From positions 35,062-99,061 of the forward strand of contig NZ_FZOB01000006.1 of the NCBI RefSeq assembly GCF_900188395.1: a DNA stretch of 64,000 nucleotides, read 5' to 3'. A model generated the notes under the pieces. The model made no database searches, was not told where the DNA came from, and worked only from the letters and a program-made list of their open reading frames with translations. The translations under genes and the position numbers were made by a program. Source of the DNA: Desulfurobacterium atlanticum (GTDB lineage Bacteria; Aquificota; Aquificia; Desulfurobacteriales; Desulfurobacteriaceae). Position 1 is the stretch's first letter. The number at the start of each line of letters is the position of its first letter. Shown here in pieces: positions 18,159 through 29,199 of this stretch.

Positions 18159-18161
18159 TCC

Positions 18162-18860
18162 TTGAGAAAAAAGAAGCAGGAGTGTAAAAGCTTCCCGGCA
18201 TGGCTTACAAGCTTTGGAGACCTAATGTCTCTTCTTCTTACTTTCTTTATTCTTCTTTATTCTATGAGTACAATTTCCCTTGAAAAGTTTGAACAGGTTA
18301 TAAAGGGACTATCATCTGCTTTTGGTGGAGAGGTAATATTCCAGGAAGGTGGAATTCCTGAAGGAACGAACTTAAACATTCAGATGCCAAAAACTTATCC
18401 CAAAATGCGCTCCCGTAGAGAGATAGAAGAACAGATAGCAAAAATCCATAAAATGCTTCAACAAAAAGGATTGAAAGCAGAAGTAGCAAAATACGCTACA
18501 GAAATTAAAATAAGAATTAATACGAACAAACTCTTTCCTCCGGGAAGTGCCACACCATACAGAAGTGCTCTACCTGCTATAAAAGAGATGTGTGATAAGT
18601 TAAAAGCAATAAGTGTTCCCATAAGAATAGAAGGATATACGGACAGTATTCCTATAAAAACTAAAGAATTTCCTTCAAACTGGGAACTTTCAGCAGCAAG
18701 AGCAGTAGCAGTACTTAGAATCTTTGAAAAAGAAGGATATGATCCTAAACTGATGTCTGCAGCCGGTTTTGGTCCAACACACCCGATAGCTCCAAACACA
18801 ACACCTGAAGGAAGGGAAAAAAACAGGCGTATAGAAATAGCTGTAGAACTACCTCAATAA
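18162..18860 (+). CDS. motB: Flagellar motor stator protein MotB, first copy
   Basis: A 232-residue MotB with one transmembrane helix (about 18-38) whose ion-binding Asp is D20 in SFGDLMSLLLTFF, then a linker and a C-terminal OmpA-like peptidoglycan-binding domain with RIEGYTDSIPI and a terminal NRRIEIAVEL. The start is TTG at 18162. Its first 36 residues are almost identical to those of the next gene, while the rest differs strongly. Aquifex also has two MotB proteins beside one MotA, so this is likely an old arrangement. Confidence 0.93.
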   Translation: MRKKKQECKSFPAWLTSFGDLMSLLLTFFILLYSMSTISLEKFEQVIKGLSSAFGGEVIFQEGGIPEGTNLNIQMPKTYPKMRSRREIEEQIAKIHKMLQQKGLKAEVAKYATEIKIRINTNKLFPPGSATPYRSALPAIKEMCDKLKAISVPIRIEGYTDSIPIKTKEFPSNWELSAARAVAVLRIFEKEGYDPKLMSAAGFGPTHPIAPNTTPEGREKNRRIEIAVELPQ

Positions 18861-18869
18861 GGAGAAACT

Positions 18870-19631
18870 GTGAGAAAGAAGAAGGATGAATGTAAAAGTT
18901 TTCCGGCATGGCTTACAAGTTTTAGTGACCTTATGTCACTTCTTCTTACATTTTTCATCCTTCTATATTCAATGAGCAGTCTTGATGTGTCAAAAGCTGC
19001 AAAGTTTCTGTCCTACTTTCAAGGAGAAAGGGCAAAATACTTTAAAAAGTTTTCAATTGTTAAACCAATCAAATTTTATACAAAAGACCTTGCAAAAAAG
19101 CTTGGAAAAATACTGGCAAGAACCCTGCCCATCTCTGGATATCAGATAGTGGTTACCAAGCAGTATGTTCTGCTAAGAATTTTTAACAGAGTGCTGTTTG
19201 AAAAAAACTCCTTTAATCTAACACCTGAAGCCAAGAAAGCCCTTGATGAAGTTGTGAAAACGATAAAAATGATAGACGGAAACTACACAATAAGAGTTGA
19301 AGGTCATACCGATATAGGAGAACCTAAAAAACCGATAGACGGCATTAAAGATTCCTGGGATTTATCCCTTAGAAGGGCCACTGCCGTTATAAGATATTTT
19401 ATATCCAAAGGAATACCGCAGGATAGGCTTATGGCTGTAGGATACGGAGACACCCGTCCACTTTATACCTGGAACAATCCAATACTTAGAGCAAGAAACA
19501 GCAGGGTTGAAATATATATTCAGGTAGCGAAAGAGCGAAAAGATATTGAAAAACTGATAAAGGAAGAGCAGCAGAGGATTAAATACAGGGAAAAAGGAAT
19601 CATCGTAAATGGGACAAACAAGACGGAATAA
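18870..19631 (+). CDS. motB: Flagellar motor stator protein MotB, second copy
   Basis: A 253-residue second MotB. It keeps the ion-binding D20 (SFSDLMSLLLTFF) and the OmpA-like domain (VEGHTDIGEP, DRLMAVGYGDTRPL, NSRVEIYIQV). It has its own linker and a basic C-terminal tail after about 225. The start is GTG at 18870 with AAGGAGAA upstream. Both copies look functional, so the stator could contain MotB homodimers or MotB1/MotB2 mixtures. The 3' end overlaps ruvX by 23 bp. Confidence 0.92.
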   Translation: MRKKKDECKSFPAWLTSFSDLMSLLLTFFILLYSMSSLDVSKAAKFLSYFQGERAKYFKKFSIVKPIKFYTKDLAKKLGKILARTLPISGYQIVVTKQYVLLRIFNRVLFEKNSFNLTPEAKKALDEVVKTIKMIDGNYTIRVEGHTDIGEPKKPIDGIKDSWDLSLRRATAVIRYFISKGIPQDRLMAVGYGDTRPLYTWNNPILRARNSRVEIYIQVAKERKDIEKLIKEEQQRIKYREKGIIVNGTNKTE

Positions 19632-20040
19632 AAAATACCTTGCCCTTGATGTGGGATTTAAAAGAATCGGCGTTGCCACAAGTTTATCAGGAATAATAGC
19701 TTCTCCTTCAGGCATTATAGAGAGGAAAACCAACAGAGAGACTTTTTCTGAGATAGAAAGGCTGATAAAAAAATACGGTATAACCACCGTAATCATAGGA
19801 CTTCCCTTAACATCAAACGGTAAAAAAACAAAAATGGCAGAGAAAATAGAGAAATTTGCAGAAAAACTTAAATCTTATCTTGAAAATAAAAAATTAAACA
19901 TTGAAATTGTGTTTCAGGATGAGTATTTAACAACGGCAACAGCAGAAAATCTTGAAACACTTAAAAAAAGAAACAGAAAAGACGACATTGCGGCAGCCCT
20001 GATTCTTGAAGAGTTTTTATCAAACAGATCTACTTTTTGA
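19609..20040 (+). CDS. ruvX: Putative pre-16S rRNA nuclease/Holliday junction resolvase RuvX (YqgF)
   Basis: A 143-residue RNase H-like protein. It has LALDVGFKRIGVA near the start (first catalytic Asp), the mid-domain VIIGLPLTSNG, a conserved FQDEYLTTATAE and a C-terminal KDDIAAALILEEF with the last acidic pair. It is attached to the end of the stator operon by a 23-bp overlap and ends convergent with the HNH gene, overlapping it by 11 bp. Confidence 0.93.
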   Translation: MGQTRRNKKYLALDVGFKRIGVATSLSGIIASPSGIIERKTNRETFSEIERLIKKYGITTVIIGLPLTSNGKKTKMAEKIEKFAEKLKSYLENKKLNIEIVFQDEYLTTATAENLETLKKRNRKDDIAAALILEEFLSNRSTF

Positions 20041-20566
20041 TAAGAACCTTATATTTTGGAAAGAAAATCTCAAGAGCAACTTCAAATTCACTGTTTATTT
20101 TCCAGCGTTTTAACTCAACCTCAAACTTTGTCGGCCTGTAAGGTTTAAAGAGTAAAGGCATTCCTGCTTCGTCAGGTAATTTGTCTCCTTTCTTCTGATT
20201 ACAACTATCACACGCTGTAATAAGATTATCCCAGCTAAATTTACCACCTCTACTTTTCGGAATTATGTGATCTATTGTAGCTTCACTATCCTTAACAAGC
20301 TTACCACAATAAGCACAGGTAAAATTATCTCTTAAGAAAACTGCTCTCCTTGAAGGTGCAACTTTCTCCCAGTGTTTTGAAAGAATAGCTATCTTTATAA
20401 CGAGAGGAGCAGGAATACTCCTATCAACCGCTTTTATAACTTTCGTTTCATAGTTTTGAATCACTTCCGCCTTACCTGAATAAACAAGAACAAAAGATTT
20501 AAAATGGGAAAAGATTGTGAAAGGACGATAAGTTATATCAAGCACCATACACGGATAGTATTTCAC
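20030..20566 (-). CDS. HNH endonuclease
   Basis: A 178-residue stand-alone HNH protein. The N-terminal 70 residues form an unassigned domain. The HNH fold has a CAYCGK zinc knuckle, the catalytic ATIDHIIPKSRGG, WDNLITAC, and the second knuckle CDSCNQKKG. Proteins of this layout occur widely in bacterial chromosomes with no known target. There is no intron, methylase or phage gene around it. It is convergent with ruvX and divergent from purK. Confidence 0.88.
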   Translation of the reverse strand: MKYYPCMVLDITYRPFTIFSHFKSFVLVYSGKAEVIQNYETKVIKAVDRSIPAPLVIKIAILSKHWEKVAPSRRAVFLRDNFTCAYCGKLVKDSEATIDHIIPKSRGGKFSWDNLITACDSCNQKKGDKLPDEAGMPLLFKPYRPTKFEVELKRWKINSEFEVALEIFFPKYKVLIKK

Positions 20567-20607
20567 AATTTCCTCATAATTTAGTTTGTTTTTATTCTAT
20601 TAAAAAT

Positions 20608-20640
20608 TTGTTAAAGCTTTAAAAGCGATTGTTAAAGCTT
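20608..20640 (+). repeat. Pair of 12-bp direct repeats upstream of purK
   Basis: TTGTTAAAGCTT occurs at 20608-20619 and again at 20629-20640. The centres are 21 bp apart, two helical turns, in the divergent gap between the HNH gene and purK and upstream of the purK promoter. This is suitable spacing for a regulator binding one DNA face. Confidence 0.6.
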
Positions 20641-20671
20641 AGACTATTTATCTCTTTTTACGACATATTTC

Positions 20672-20680
20672 TGATATAAT
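20672..20680 (+). promoter_or_regulatory. Extended -10 promoter for purKE
   Basis: TGATATAAT (TGN plus TATAAT) at 20672-20680 predicts a start near 20687 and a short leader with GGAGG before the purK ATG. No -35 match is clear, as expected for an extended -10 site. Confidence 0.6.
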
Positions 20681-20711
20681 TCCTTCAAGCTCAACCTCTG
20701 GAGGCATCAGT

Positions 20712-21860
20712 ATGAAGCAATTTTCATATCCACTTTTTAAACTTGGAATTGTTGGTGGTGGCCAGCTTGGAAAGATGATGACACAGAAAGCCAAAAAGAT
20801 GGGATTCCATGTTACCATACTTGACCCGACTCCCGAATCACCGGCAGGACAGGTGGCAGATAGACAGATTATAGGGAATTTCCACGATGAAAATAAGTTG
20901 GAAGAGCTTGCGCAAAACTGTGATGTAGTAACTTATGACCTTGAAAATGTTAACACTAAAGTGCTTAAAAGGCTATTTGATAAAGGATACAAAATCTTTC
21001 CATCTCCATATACCCTTGAAATAATTCAGGATAAATACATACAGAAGAAAACTCTGTCAAAAAACGGAATTCCCGTTCCTGAATACAAAGAGGTCATCTC
21101 CTGCGATGATCTAAAAGCATTCGGTTTTCCTGTAGTTCAGAAAACGAGAAAAGGTGGCTATGATGGTAGAGGCGTTTTCGTTCTAAAATCGGAAAAAGAT
21201 ATTGAAAACAGACTTGGAGGAGAAACTTTCATAGAGAAAATGGTTGATATAGAAAAAGAAATTTCTGTCCTGGTAGCAAGAAATATTAAAGGAGAAATCA
21301 AAACATATCCCGTTGTTGAGATGGTTTTTGATGAACGAGCAAATATCTGTGATACGGTAGTCGCACCTGCAAGAATAGAGGAGAAATTCTTAAAAGCAGC
21401 CAGAGAAATAGCAATAGAAACGGTCAGAGTTCTTGATGGTATCGGCGTTTTCGCCATGGAGATGTTCCTCACAAAAGAGGGAAAAATACTTGTTAATGAA
21501 GTAGCTCCTCGCCCTCACAACTCAGGACATCACACAATAGAAACCTGTTTAACCTGTCAGTTTGAACAACATATAAGAGCCATTACTGACCTTCCTCTTG
21601 GTTCTACCAAGCAGATAGTTCCAGCTGTTATGATAAATCTCTTAGGGGAAGCAGGTTATAAAGGAAAACCTGTAATAGAAGGACTTGAGGAGATTCTGTC
21701 CATCCCCGGTATCTCTTTTCACTTTTACTGTAAAAAAGAAACAAAACCTTTCAGAAAAATGGGACATGTAACAGTTGTTGACAAAAACATTGAAAAAGCA
21801 ATTGAAAAAGCTGATATAGTTAAAAGAACTGTCAAAATTAAAGGGGAGGAAAAGATATGA
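20712..21860 (+). CDS. purK: N5-carboxyaminoimidazole ribonucleotide synthase
   Basis: A 382-residue ATP-grasp enzyme that makes N5-CAIR from AIR, bicarbonate and ATP in purine synthesis. It has the N-terminal [26 protein letters not shown], the ATP-grasp [12 protein letters not shown], and the metal-binding [15 protein letters not shown]. Its stop overlaps the purE start (ATGA), so the two are made together. That order is the reverse of the common purE-purK arrangement. Confidence 0.95.
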   Translation: MKQFSYPLFKLGIVGGGQLGKMMTQKAKKMGFHVTILDPTPESPAGQVADRQIIGNFHDENKLEELAQNCDVVTYDLENVNTKVLKRLFDKGYKIFPSPYTLEIIQDKYIQKKTLSKNGIPVPEYKEVISCDDLKAFGFPVVQKTRKGGYDGRGVFVLKSEKDIENRLGGETFIEKMVDIEKEISVLVARNIKGEIKTYPVVEMVFDERANICDTVVAPARIEEKFLKAAREIAIETVRVLDGIGVFAMEMFLTKEGKILVNEVAPRPHNSGHHTIETCLTCQFEQHIRAITDLPLGSTKQIVPAVMINLLGEAGYKGKPVIEGLEEILSIPGISFHFYCKKETKPFRKMGHVTVVDKNIEKAIEKADIVKRTVKIKGEEKI

Positions 21861-22399
21861 AAAAACCTTTAGTTGGAATAATTATGGGGAGTGATTCAGA
21901 CCTTCCAGTAATGAAAGAAGCAGCAAAAGTGCTTGACGAATTTGGAATAGATTATGAGCTGACAATAGTTTCAGCCCATAGAACACCTGAAAGACTTTTT
22001 GATTATGCCAAAACTGCTGAAGATAAAGGACTTGAGATTATAATAGCCGGGGCAGGTGGTGCGGCACATCTACCTGGGATGGTAGCATCAATAACACCGC
22101 TACCTGTTATAGGTGTTCCTGTAAAAACATCTACATTAAACGGTATAGATTCTTTGCTATCAATAGTCCAGATGCCAGGCGGTGTTCCTGTAGCAACCGT
22201 AGCAATAAACAACGCAAAAAATGCAGGCCTTTTAGCAGTGCAAATTTTAGGGAACAAGTATCCTGAAATAAGAGAAAAGGTGAAAAAGTATAAATCTTCA
22301 ATGAAGAGTCAGGTTGAAGCTAAAGCCCAGACCCTTGAAAAAATAGGTTATGTAGAATACCTGAAACAGATGGAAAAAAAATTAAAAAATTGCTGTTAA
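21857..22399 (+). CDS. purE: N5-carboxyaminoimidazole ribonucleotide mutase
   Basis: A 180-residue class I PurE that converts N5-CAIR to CAIR. Signatures are [31 protein letters not shown] and [19 protein letters not shown]. Presence of purK just upstream supports the mutase rather than the direct carboxylase reaction. The last 18 bases overlap the end of the convergent SemiSWEET gene. Confidence 0.95.
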   Translation: MKKPLVGIIMGSDSDLPVMKEAAKVLDEFGIDYELTIVSAHRTPERLFDYAKTAEDKGLEIIIAGAGGAAHLPGMVASITPLPVIGVPVKTSTLNGIDSLLSIVQMPGGVPVATVAINNAKNAGLLAVQILGNKYPEIREKVKKYKSSMKSQVEAKAQTLEKIGYVEYLKQMEKKLKNCC

Positions 22400-22642
22400 A
22401 AATGTTACCGCTCCAAGAACAACACCTGGAAGATTGCAAACAATAATAGGCCAATCCTTCTTCTCTTTTAAATAACCATACATTATCCAGGAGATACAGT
22501 TGACAACGGTAACAGCTGGAAGAACCGCTGAACCTTTCTGGCCAGAAAGGTTCAGCTTTATCTGGTCTATATAAGAAACATACATTGTAATTGCCATAAG
22601 AGAGGCAAACCAGCCAATCCTATCAACAAACTTTTGCTCCAT
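22382..22642 (-). CDS. SemiSWEET-family small membrane transporter
   Basis: An 86-residue protein with three transmembrane helices (about 9-28, 37-57 and 65-85), the size and layout of a bacterial SemiSWEET half-transporter that works as a dimer. The first helix contains the PQ-loop-like [12 protein letters not shown], and the second has [13 protein letters not shown], both typical. The substrate is unknown; characterised relatives move small sugars. It lies 3 bp after typA on the same strand. Confidence 0.82.
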   Translation of the reverse strand: MEQKFVDRIGWFASLMAITMYVSYIDQIKLNLSGQKGSAVLPAVTVVNCISWIMYGYLKEKKDWPIIVCNLPGVVLGAVTFLTAIF

Positions 22643-22645
22643 TAC

Positions 22646-24451
22646 CTAACCTTTCTTTTTAGCCATTCTCTTTCTTTCGCTTATATCAAGGTATCTTTTT
22701 CTTATCCTGATATTTTCAGGAGTAACTTCTACAAGTTCATCTTCTTCTATCCACTCAAGTGCCTTTTCAAGGGTCATTTCAACAGGTGGAACAAGTTTTA
22801 TAGCATCATCGCTACCGGCAGCTCTAACATTTGTAAGCTTTTTACCCTTTATAGGATTAACATCTATATCACCACTTCTGCTGTGCTCACCTATAACCAT
22901 ACCGGTATAAACCTTATCTCCCGGTTTAATAAACAGTTTACCTCTTTCCTGAAGATTATAAAGTGCATAACTTGCTGCTTCTCCGTCAGCCATTGAAACC
23001 ATAGCTCCATTGCTTCTTCTATATGGAATCCCTTTAAACTCCCTATACTCAAGAAATGAACTGTTCATTATCCCCTCACCCTTTGTGTCGGTAAGAAATT
23101 CACTTCTATAACCGATTAAACCGCGGGAAGGTATCTCAAACTCCACCCTTGTCCTACCATTTCCCATAGGCATCATTGAAACCATCTCCGCCTTTCTCTT
23201 TCCAAGCTTTTCAATCACCGTTCCAACAAATTCATCAGGGATATCAACGACAAGAAGTTCAAAAGGTTCAAGGTGCTTACCGTTTTCTTCCTTCACTATT
23301 ACCTGTGGCCTGCTTATGGAAAACTCATACCCTTCCCTTCTTAAATTCTCTGCAAGTATTGAAATCTGAAGCTCACCACGTCCGGATACCTTAAACTTCC
23401 CTTCACCTATCTCTTCAAATTTCATGGCTATATTTGTTCTTGATTCTTTAACAAGTCTATCTTTAAGCTTCGTTGCAGTTACATGTTTTCCTTCTGTTCC
23501 AGCAAGCGGGGAATCGTTAACACTTAAGAAAACACTTAACGTTGGTTCTTCAATATGCAAAGGTTCAAGAGGTTCAGGATGTTCCACATCAGCTACAGTA
23601 TCTCCAATATCAACCGTCTCAAAACCTGCAAACGCTACAATATCTCCGCAAAAAGCTTCATCTATCTCAATTCTGTCAAGCCCTTTAAAACCTATAAGTT
23701 TGGTTATTCTTCCATTTACAGTTTCTCCATTCTTTTTAAGAAGAATAACATTTTGCCCTTTCCTTACCTTACCATTGAAAATTCTCGCAATGGCAATCCT
23801 TCCCACATAGTTATCGTAATCAAGGGTAAAAGCCTGCATCTGTAAAGGAGCATCCACGCTTCCTGAAGGAGAAGGCACATGGGAGATTATCGTTTCAAAA
23901 AGGGGCTTTAAATCAACATTGGCATCTTCAAGATGATATTTTGCATAACCGTCCCTTGCCGCAGCATAAAGAACGGGAAAATCAAGCTGCTCATCAGATG
24001 CCCCAAGATTTACAAAAAGGTCAAAAACCTCATCAACCACTCTATCAGGCTCAGCTGCTGGTTTATCAATTTTGTTAACCACAACTATCGGTTTCAGACC
24101 AAGAGATAAAGCTTTTTTAACAACAAACTTTGTCTGAGGCATAACCCCTTCCTGAGCATCAACAAGAAGAAGAACTCCATCAACCATTTTTAAAACACGC
24201 TCAACCTCACCCCCAAAATCGGAGTGTCCGGGTGTATCTATAATGTTTATCTTATAATCTCCGTAATAGATAGCAGTATTTTTTGAAAGAATTGTAATAC
24301 CTCTTTCTTTCTCTATATCGTTTGAGTCCATAACCCTTTCACCAAAATCTTTCCTCTCATTTAAAGTTCCACTTTGTTTTAAAAGTCCGTCAACAAGAGT
24401 TGTTTTTCCATGGTCAACGTGGGCAATAACTGCGATGTTTCTTATTTCCAT
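22646..24451 (-). CDS. typA: Ribosome-associated GTPase TypA/BipA
   Basis: A 601-residue translational GTPase involved in ribosome assembly and stress responses. It has the G1 loop [10 protein letters not shown] near the N-terminus, RGITI (switch I), [12 protein letters not shown] (G3), NKIDKP (G4), then EF-G-like domains III and V and the TypA-specific C-terminal domain with [17 protein letters not shown]. The ATG at 24451 has GGAAGG upstream; a TTG five codons earlier is unlikely. Confidence 0.96.
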   Translation of the reverse strand: MEIRNIAVIAHVDHGKTTLVDGLLKQSGTLNERKDFGERVMDSNDIEKERGITILSKNTAIYYGDYKINIIDTPGHSDFGGEVERVLKMVDGVLLLVDAQEGVMPQTKFVVKKALSLGLKPIVVVNKIDKPAAEPDRVVDEVFDLFVNLGASDEQLDFPVLYAAARDGYAKYHLEDANVDLKPLFETIISHVPSPSGSVDAPLQMQAFTLDYDNYVGRIAIARIFNGKVRKGQNVILLKKNGETVNGRITKLIGFKGLDRIEIDEAFCGDIVAFAGFETVDIGDTVADVEHPEPLEPLHIEEPTLSVFLSVNDSPLAGTEGKHVTATKLKDRLVKESRTNIAMKFEEIGEGKFKVSGRGELQISILAENLRREGYEFSISRPQVIVKEENGKHLEPFELLVVDIPDEFVGTVIEKLGKRKAEMVSMMPMGNGRTRVEFEIPSRGLIGYRSEFLTDTKGEGIMNSSFLEYREFKGIPYRRSNGAMVSMADGEAASYALYNLQERGKLFIKPGDKVYTGMVIGEHSRSGDIDVNPIKGKKLTNVRAAGSDDAIKLVPPVEMTLEKALEWIEEDELVEVTPENIRIRKRYLDISERKRMAKKKG

Positions 24452-24487
24452 AATATTCCTTCCCAATTTTTAGATTTTGAAAGGCTA

Positions 24488-24515
24488 AATATACACAGGA
24501 AAAGTTAGAAGTCAA
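24488..24515 (-). promoter_or_regulatory. Sigma-70-type promoter for typA
   Basis: On the minus strand TTGACT (24510-24515), a 16-base spacer, and TATATT (24488-24493). Expected start is near 24481, 30 bases ahead of the ATG. Confidence 0.6.
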
Positions 24516-24519
24516 ATAG

Positions 24520-24525
24520 TATAAT
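24520..24525 (+). promoter_or_regulatory. -10 box for hisC-ahcY
   Basis: TATAAT in the divergent gap, predicting a start near 24532 and a leader of about 25 bases with AGGAGAG before the hisC ATG. No convincing -35 is visible. Confidence 0.45.
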
Positions 24526-24556
24526 TTCTTTAAAATATAAAACACAGGAGAGAGGT

Positions 24557-26937
<2,381 letters not shown>

Positions 26938-26957
26938 AACTTATGAGGAGGTAGAAC

Positions 26958-27713
26958 ATGAGAAAGATTTTAGCAGCATTAACTCTGGTAGCCCTTTCGG
27001 CAGTCAGTGCAAACGCCCTTCCACTTTTTAAAGTGGAAGCAGGAGCAGGTATGGTAAAACAAAGTCCTTCAGGATGGATAAACTATCAAGGAACAGATGT
27101 TGACATTAAAGATGACCTGCAAATCGCAGATGAAACCAAACCTTTTGGCTGGGTAAGAATAGAGCATCCCATTCCTCTGATACCTAACCTTAAAGTTGAA
27201 GCTACAAAGTTTGACTTTTCAGGCTCTGGAACAATAACAAAAACCTTCACATTTGGAGGACAAACTTTTACAGCAAGTTCAAACATAGACAGTGAATTAA
27301 GAATGGACCAGTATGACCTGACTATTTACTGGGGAGTACCGTTTTTAGGACTTGCGACCCTTGGAACCACTCATGTAAACTTTGGTCTTACAGTAAAATA
27401 TATTGATGGCTATGCCTGTGTTAAAACAGCTACACAGGAAGCTTCAACAGATTTTCAGGTTCCAGTGCCCATGGGATTTCTTGAGGGAGGATTCGGAATC
27501 GGTCCTGTTTCCACAAATGCAGATATCAAATGGATAGGCTACGGTGGAAGTCAGTTTTTTGATGCAAAAGCTGAAATAAGATACTCTCCTATTCCGCTCA
27601 TGTTCATTGGCGCTGGTTATAGATATGAAAAACTTAAAATTGATGATATAGAAGATATTTCTTCAGATATAACAATAAAAGGGCCATACCTTGAAGCTGG
27701 TATAAGTTTCTAA
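26958..27713 (+). CDS. Outer-membrane beta-barrel protein (TIGR04219-like)
   Basis: A 251-residue exported protein. The signal peptide MRKILAALTLVALSAVSANA is followed by alternating polar/hydrophobic strands and ends in a C-terminal aromatic (GISF), as in outer-membrane barrels. The opening LPLFKVEAGAG and the late GAGYRYEKLKI are like the TIGR04219 family, whose function is unknown. GAGGAGG precedes the ATG. It is 20 bp after ahcY and may be read with it. Confidence 0.75.
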   Translation: MRKILAALTLVALSAVSANALPLFKVEAGAGMVKQSPSGWINYQGTDVDIKDDLQIADETKPFGWVRIEHPIPLIPNLKVEATKFDFSGSGTITKTFTFGGQTFTASSNIDSELRMDQYDLTIYWGVPFLGLATLGTTHVNFGLTVKYIDGYACVKTATQEASTDFQVPVPMGFLEGGFGIGPVSTNADIKWIGYGGSQFFDAKAEIRYSPIPLMFIGAGYRYEKLKIDDIEDISSDITIKGPYLEAGISF

Positions 27714-27724
27714 ATTCAAACAAG

Positions 27725-27742
27725 AGGGAGGATATCCTCCCT
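27725..27742. terminator. Bidirectional hairpin terminator
   Basis: A self-complementary AGGGAGGAT/ATCCTCCCT with a TTT run after it on the plus strand, between the convergent barrel-protein and DUF4332 genes. Confidence 0.6.
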
Positions 27743-27759
27743 TTCATCTAAAGTTTAAT

Positions 27760-28167
27760 TTAATAAGTTACTTTTTTAGGAAGTTTTTTTGCTTCCTCTA
27801 CCCATTTGGCAACCTTGTTTACCCCTGGCAATTGACGAACAAGCTTTTTCTCTTTATTAACCTCTACAATTTTTTCATAAAGATTTTCAGGATTTCTTCG
27901 GGAAAGTTCAGGAACTGTATCAACCCCGGCAGCTTCAAGAAGATCTGCATACTCTTCCCCAATTCCTCTAACTCTCATCAAATCCGCCTTATTCACCCAT
28001 TTAAGAACAACTTTAGATGAAATCCCTATTTTTTCTGCTATTTCTTCTCTTCCTTTAGAAGTAGCCCCTTTCTCAAGAAGCTCTTCAACGGTTGAAATGC
28101 CAATTGATTTGAGCTTTTCTGCGTAACTTTTACCTATACCTTCAATTTGTCTGATATCTTTCGGCAT
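27760..28167 (-). CDS. DUF4332 helix-hairpin-helix protein
   Basis: A 135-residue protein made of two helix-hairpin-helix units, IEGIGKSYAEKLKSIGI near the start and VRGIGEEYADLLEAAGV in the middle, each followed by a short helix (TVEELLEKG, TVPELSRRN). This is the DUF4332 layout. Such repeats often bind DNA backbone non-specifically, but no function is known for the family. No signal peptide. AAGGGGGA precedes the ATG. It appears to be a single-gene unit. Confidence 0.85.
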   Translation of the reverse strand: MPKDIRQIEGIGKSYAEKLKSIGISTVEELLEKGATSKGREEIAEKIGISSKVVLKWVNKADLMRVRGIGEEYADLLEAAGVDTVPELSRRNPENLYEKIVEVNKEKKLVRQLPGVNKVAKWVEEAKKLPKKVTY

Positions 28168-28299
28168 AACTTCCCCCTTTTTTGGTTTTTATATTCAAAA
28201 ATTAAGAAAATTTTAAAAAATTTCTTTAAAATTGTCAAAATTAAAAAAAGAAAATTAGAAAAAGTTGAATAAAGTTAAGGAAAACATGGAATAGATACA

Positions 28300-28316
28300 G
28301 GGGGGGAAATCCCCCC
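28300..28316 (-). terminator. Hairpin after the C_GCAxxG_C_C gene
   Basis: Seven G (28300-28306), AAAT, then six C (28311-28316), 12 bases beyond the stop of the minus-strand gene. The arms are perfect but no T-tract follows on that strand, so termination is only likely. Confidence 0.5.
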
Positions 28317-28327
28317 TTGATTTCTAT

Positions 28328-29029
28328 TTATCCACCAACTTTCATATTATGGCAGGTTGTACATTCCATTTTTGTTTTGTAAATGCCAGGAACTGTCTTC
28401 GCTTTCAGCTTACCGTAGTAATAAGCATTTAAAAGCTCTACTGTCTTTTTTGCAACATCTGCAGTTATCCTTGCACATCTTTCAGACCTTGCTTTACTAT
28501 CGTAAGCAAATCCTGTCTTTTCACACCACTTCATAACAGATATATGACAGATTGGTGAAGTGGAAATGCTTGAGCCTAACGCACCTTTATACTTCCTTGG
28601 ATTTTCAGGATTATATATAGGTAGCGGTGTTTCATTATGCCACTTATAAAGAGCATCTACAACCGTTTTCCAATCTCTACAGCAAAGATGAATAATTGCC
28701 GCTGCACCGTTTAAAGCTCCGCAGATTGTTCCCCAGCCGTTAATTCCACCTCTACCATACTCAAGTAATTCCCCCGGAATACCAACATAAGGGCCACCTA
28801 CAGATTCTTTTAAGGTATCCAGAATAGAAGCAAAAACACCGTAAGCACAATGGCCTTTAAAGTAATAGTCATAAGCCTTTTTTTCTATCATTGCAGGATC
28901 TATAGGTTTGTAAGGATACGGCGGCTTTTTTGAACCCTTTGATGAAGCAAAAACTTTTCCGGTAACTCCTGAAATGAGAAGACCGGCTCCCCCCAACGCA
29001 CCTTTGATTATAAAATCTCTTCTGTCCAT
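28328..29029 (-). CDS. Exported C_GCAxxG_C_C family protein with a C-terminal c-type heme motif
   Basis: A 233-residue protein. The N-terminus MDRRDFIIKGALGGAGLLIS is a twin-arginine-like signal. The core matches the C_GCAxxG_C_C redox family (PF09719): C61 in GHCAYGVFAS, C103 in TICGALNGAA, C116/C117, and further cysteines C161, C169 and C185. The C-terminus carries one CTTCH heme motif (C223-H227), unusual in this family. The family's function is unknown; metal-cluster or heme electron transfer is suggested by the conserved cysteines. A promoter lies directly upstream, so it can be expressed apart from the cytochrome genes upstream. Confidence 0.82.
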   Translation of the reverse strand: MDRRDFIIKGALGGAGLLISGVTGKVFASSKGSKKPPYPYKPIDPAMIEKKAYDYYFKGHCAYGVFASILDTLKESVGGPYVGIPGELLEYGRGGINGWGTICGALNGAAAIIHLCCRDWKTVVDALYKWHNETPLPIYNPENPRKYKGALGSSISTSPICHISVMKWCEKTGFAYDSKARSERCARITADVAKKTVELLNAYYYGKLKAKTVPGIYKTKMECTTCHNMKVGG

Positions 29030-29061
29030 GAAAACCTCCCTATCTTTCGTTTATTTTTATT

Positions 29062-29089
29062 ATTCTACCTAATAATCTACAGAATTCAA
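29062..29089 (-). promoter_or_regulatory. Sigma-70-type promoter for the C_GCAxxG_C_C gene
   Basis: Minus strand TTGAAT (29084-29089), 16-base spacer, TAGAAT (29062-29067), then a leader with GGGAGG before the ATG at 29029. Confidence 0.55.
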
Positions 29090-29153
29090 TAATGAAATTA
29101 GTTTAAGATAAACTAAAAAACTGAGAAAGATTTACAACTGAAAAGTAAGCAAT

Positions 29154-29175
29154 AAAAAAATGGGGGCTTCCCCCC
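29154..29175 (-). terminator. Intrinsic terminator after the Hao/CycX operon
   Basis: On the minus strand GGGGGG, AAG, CCCCC, then A and seven T. This is a textbook hairpin with T-tract, 24 bases after the tetraheme cytochrome stop. Confidence 0.8.
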
Positions 29176-29199
29176 TTATAATATTACTAAAATATTTTC

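Noticed and set aside
20030..20566. HNH gene as part of a defence island or homing element
   Set aside because: No restriction, methylase, intron or mobile gene surrounds it; base composition is like its neighbours.
28168..28327. Possible small RNA or gene in the AT-rich gap
   Set aside because: Only A/T-rich sequence and the terminator hairpin are visible; no ribosome site with an open frame and no conserved structure can be seen by eye.
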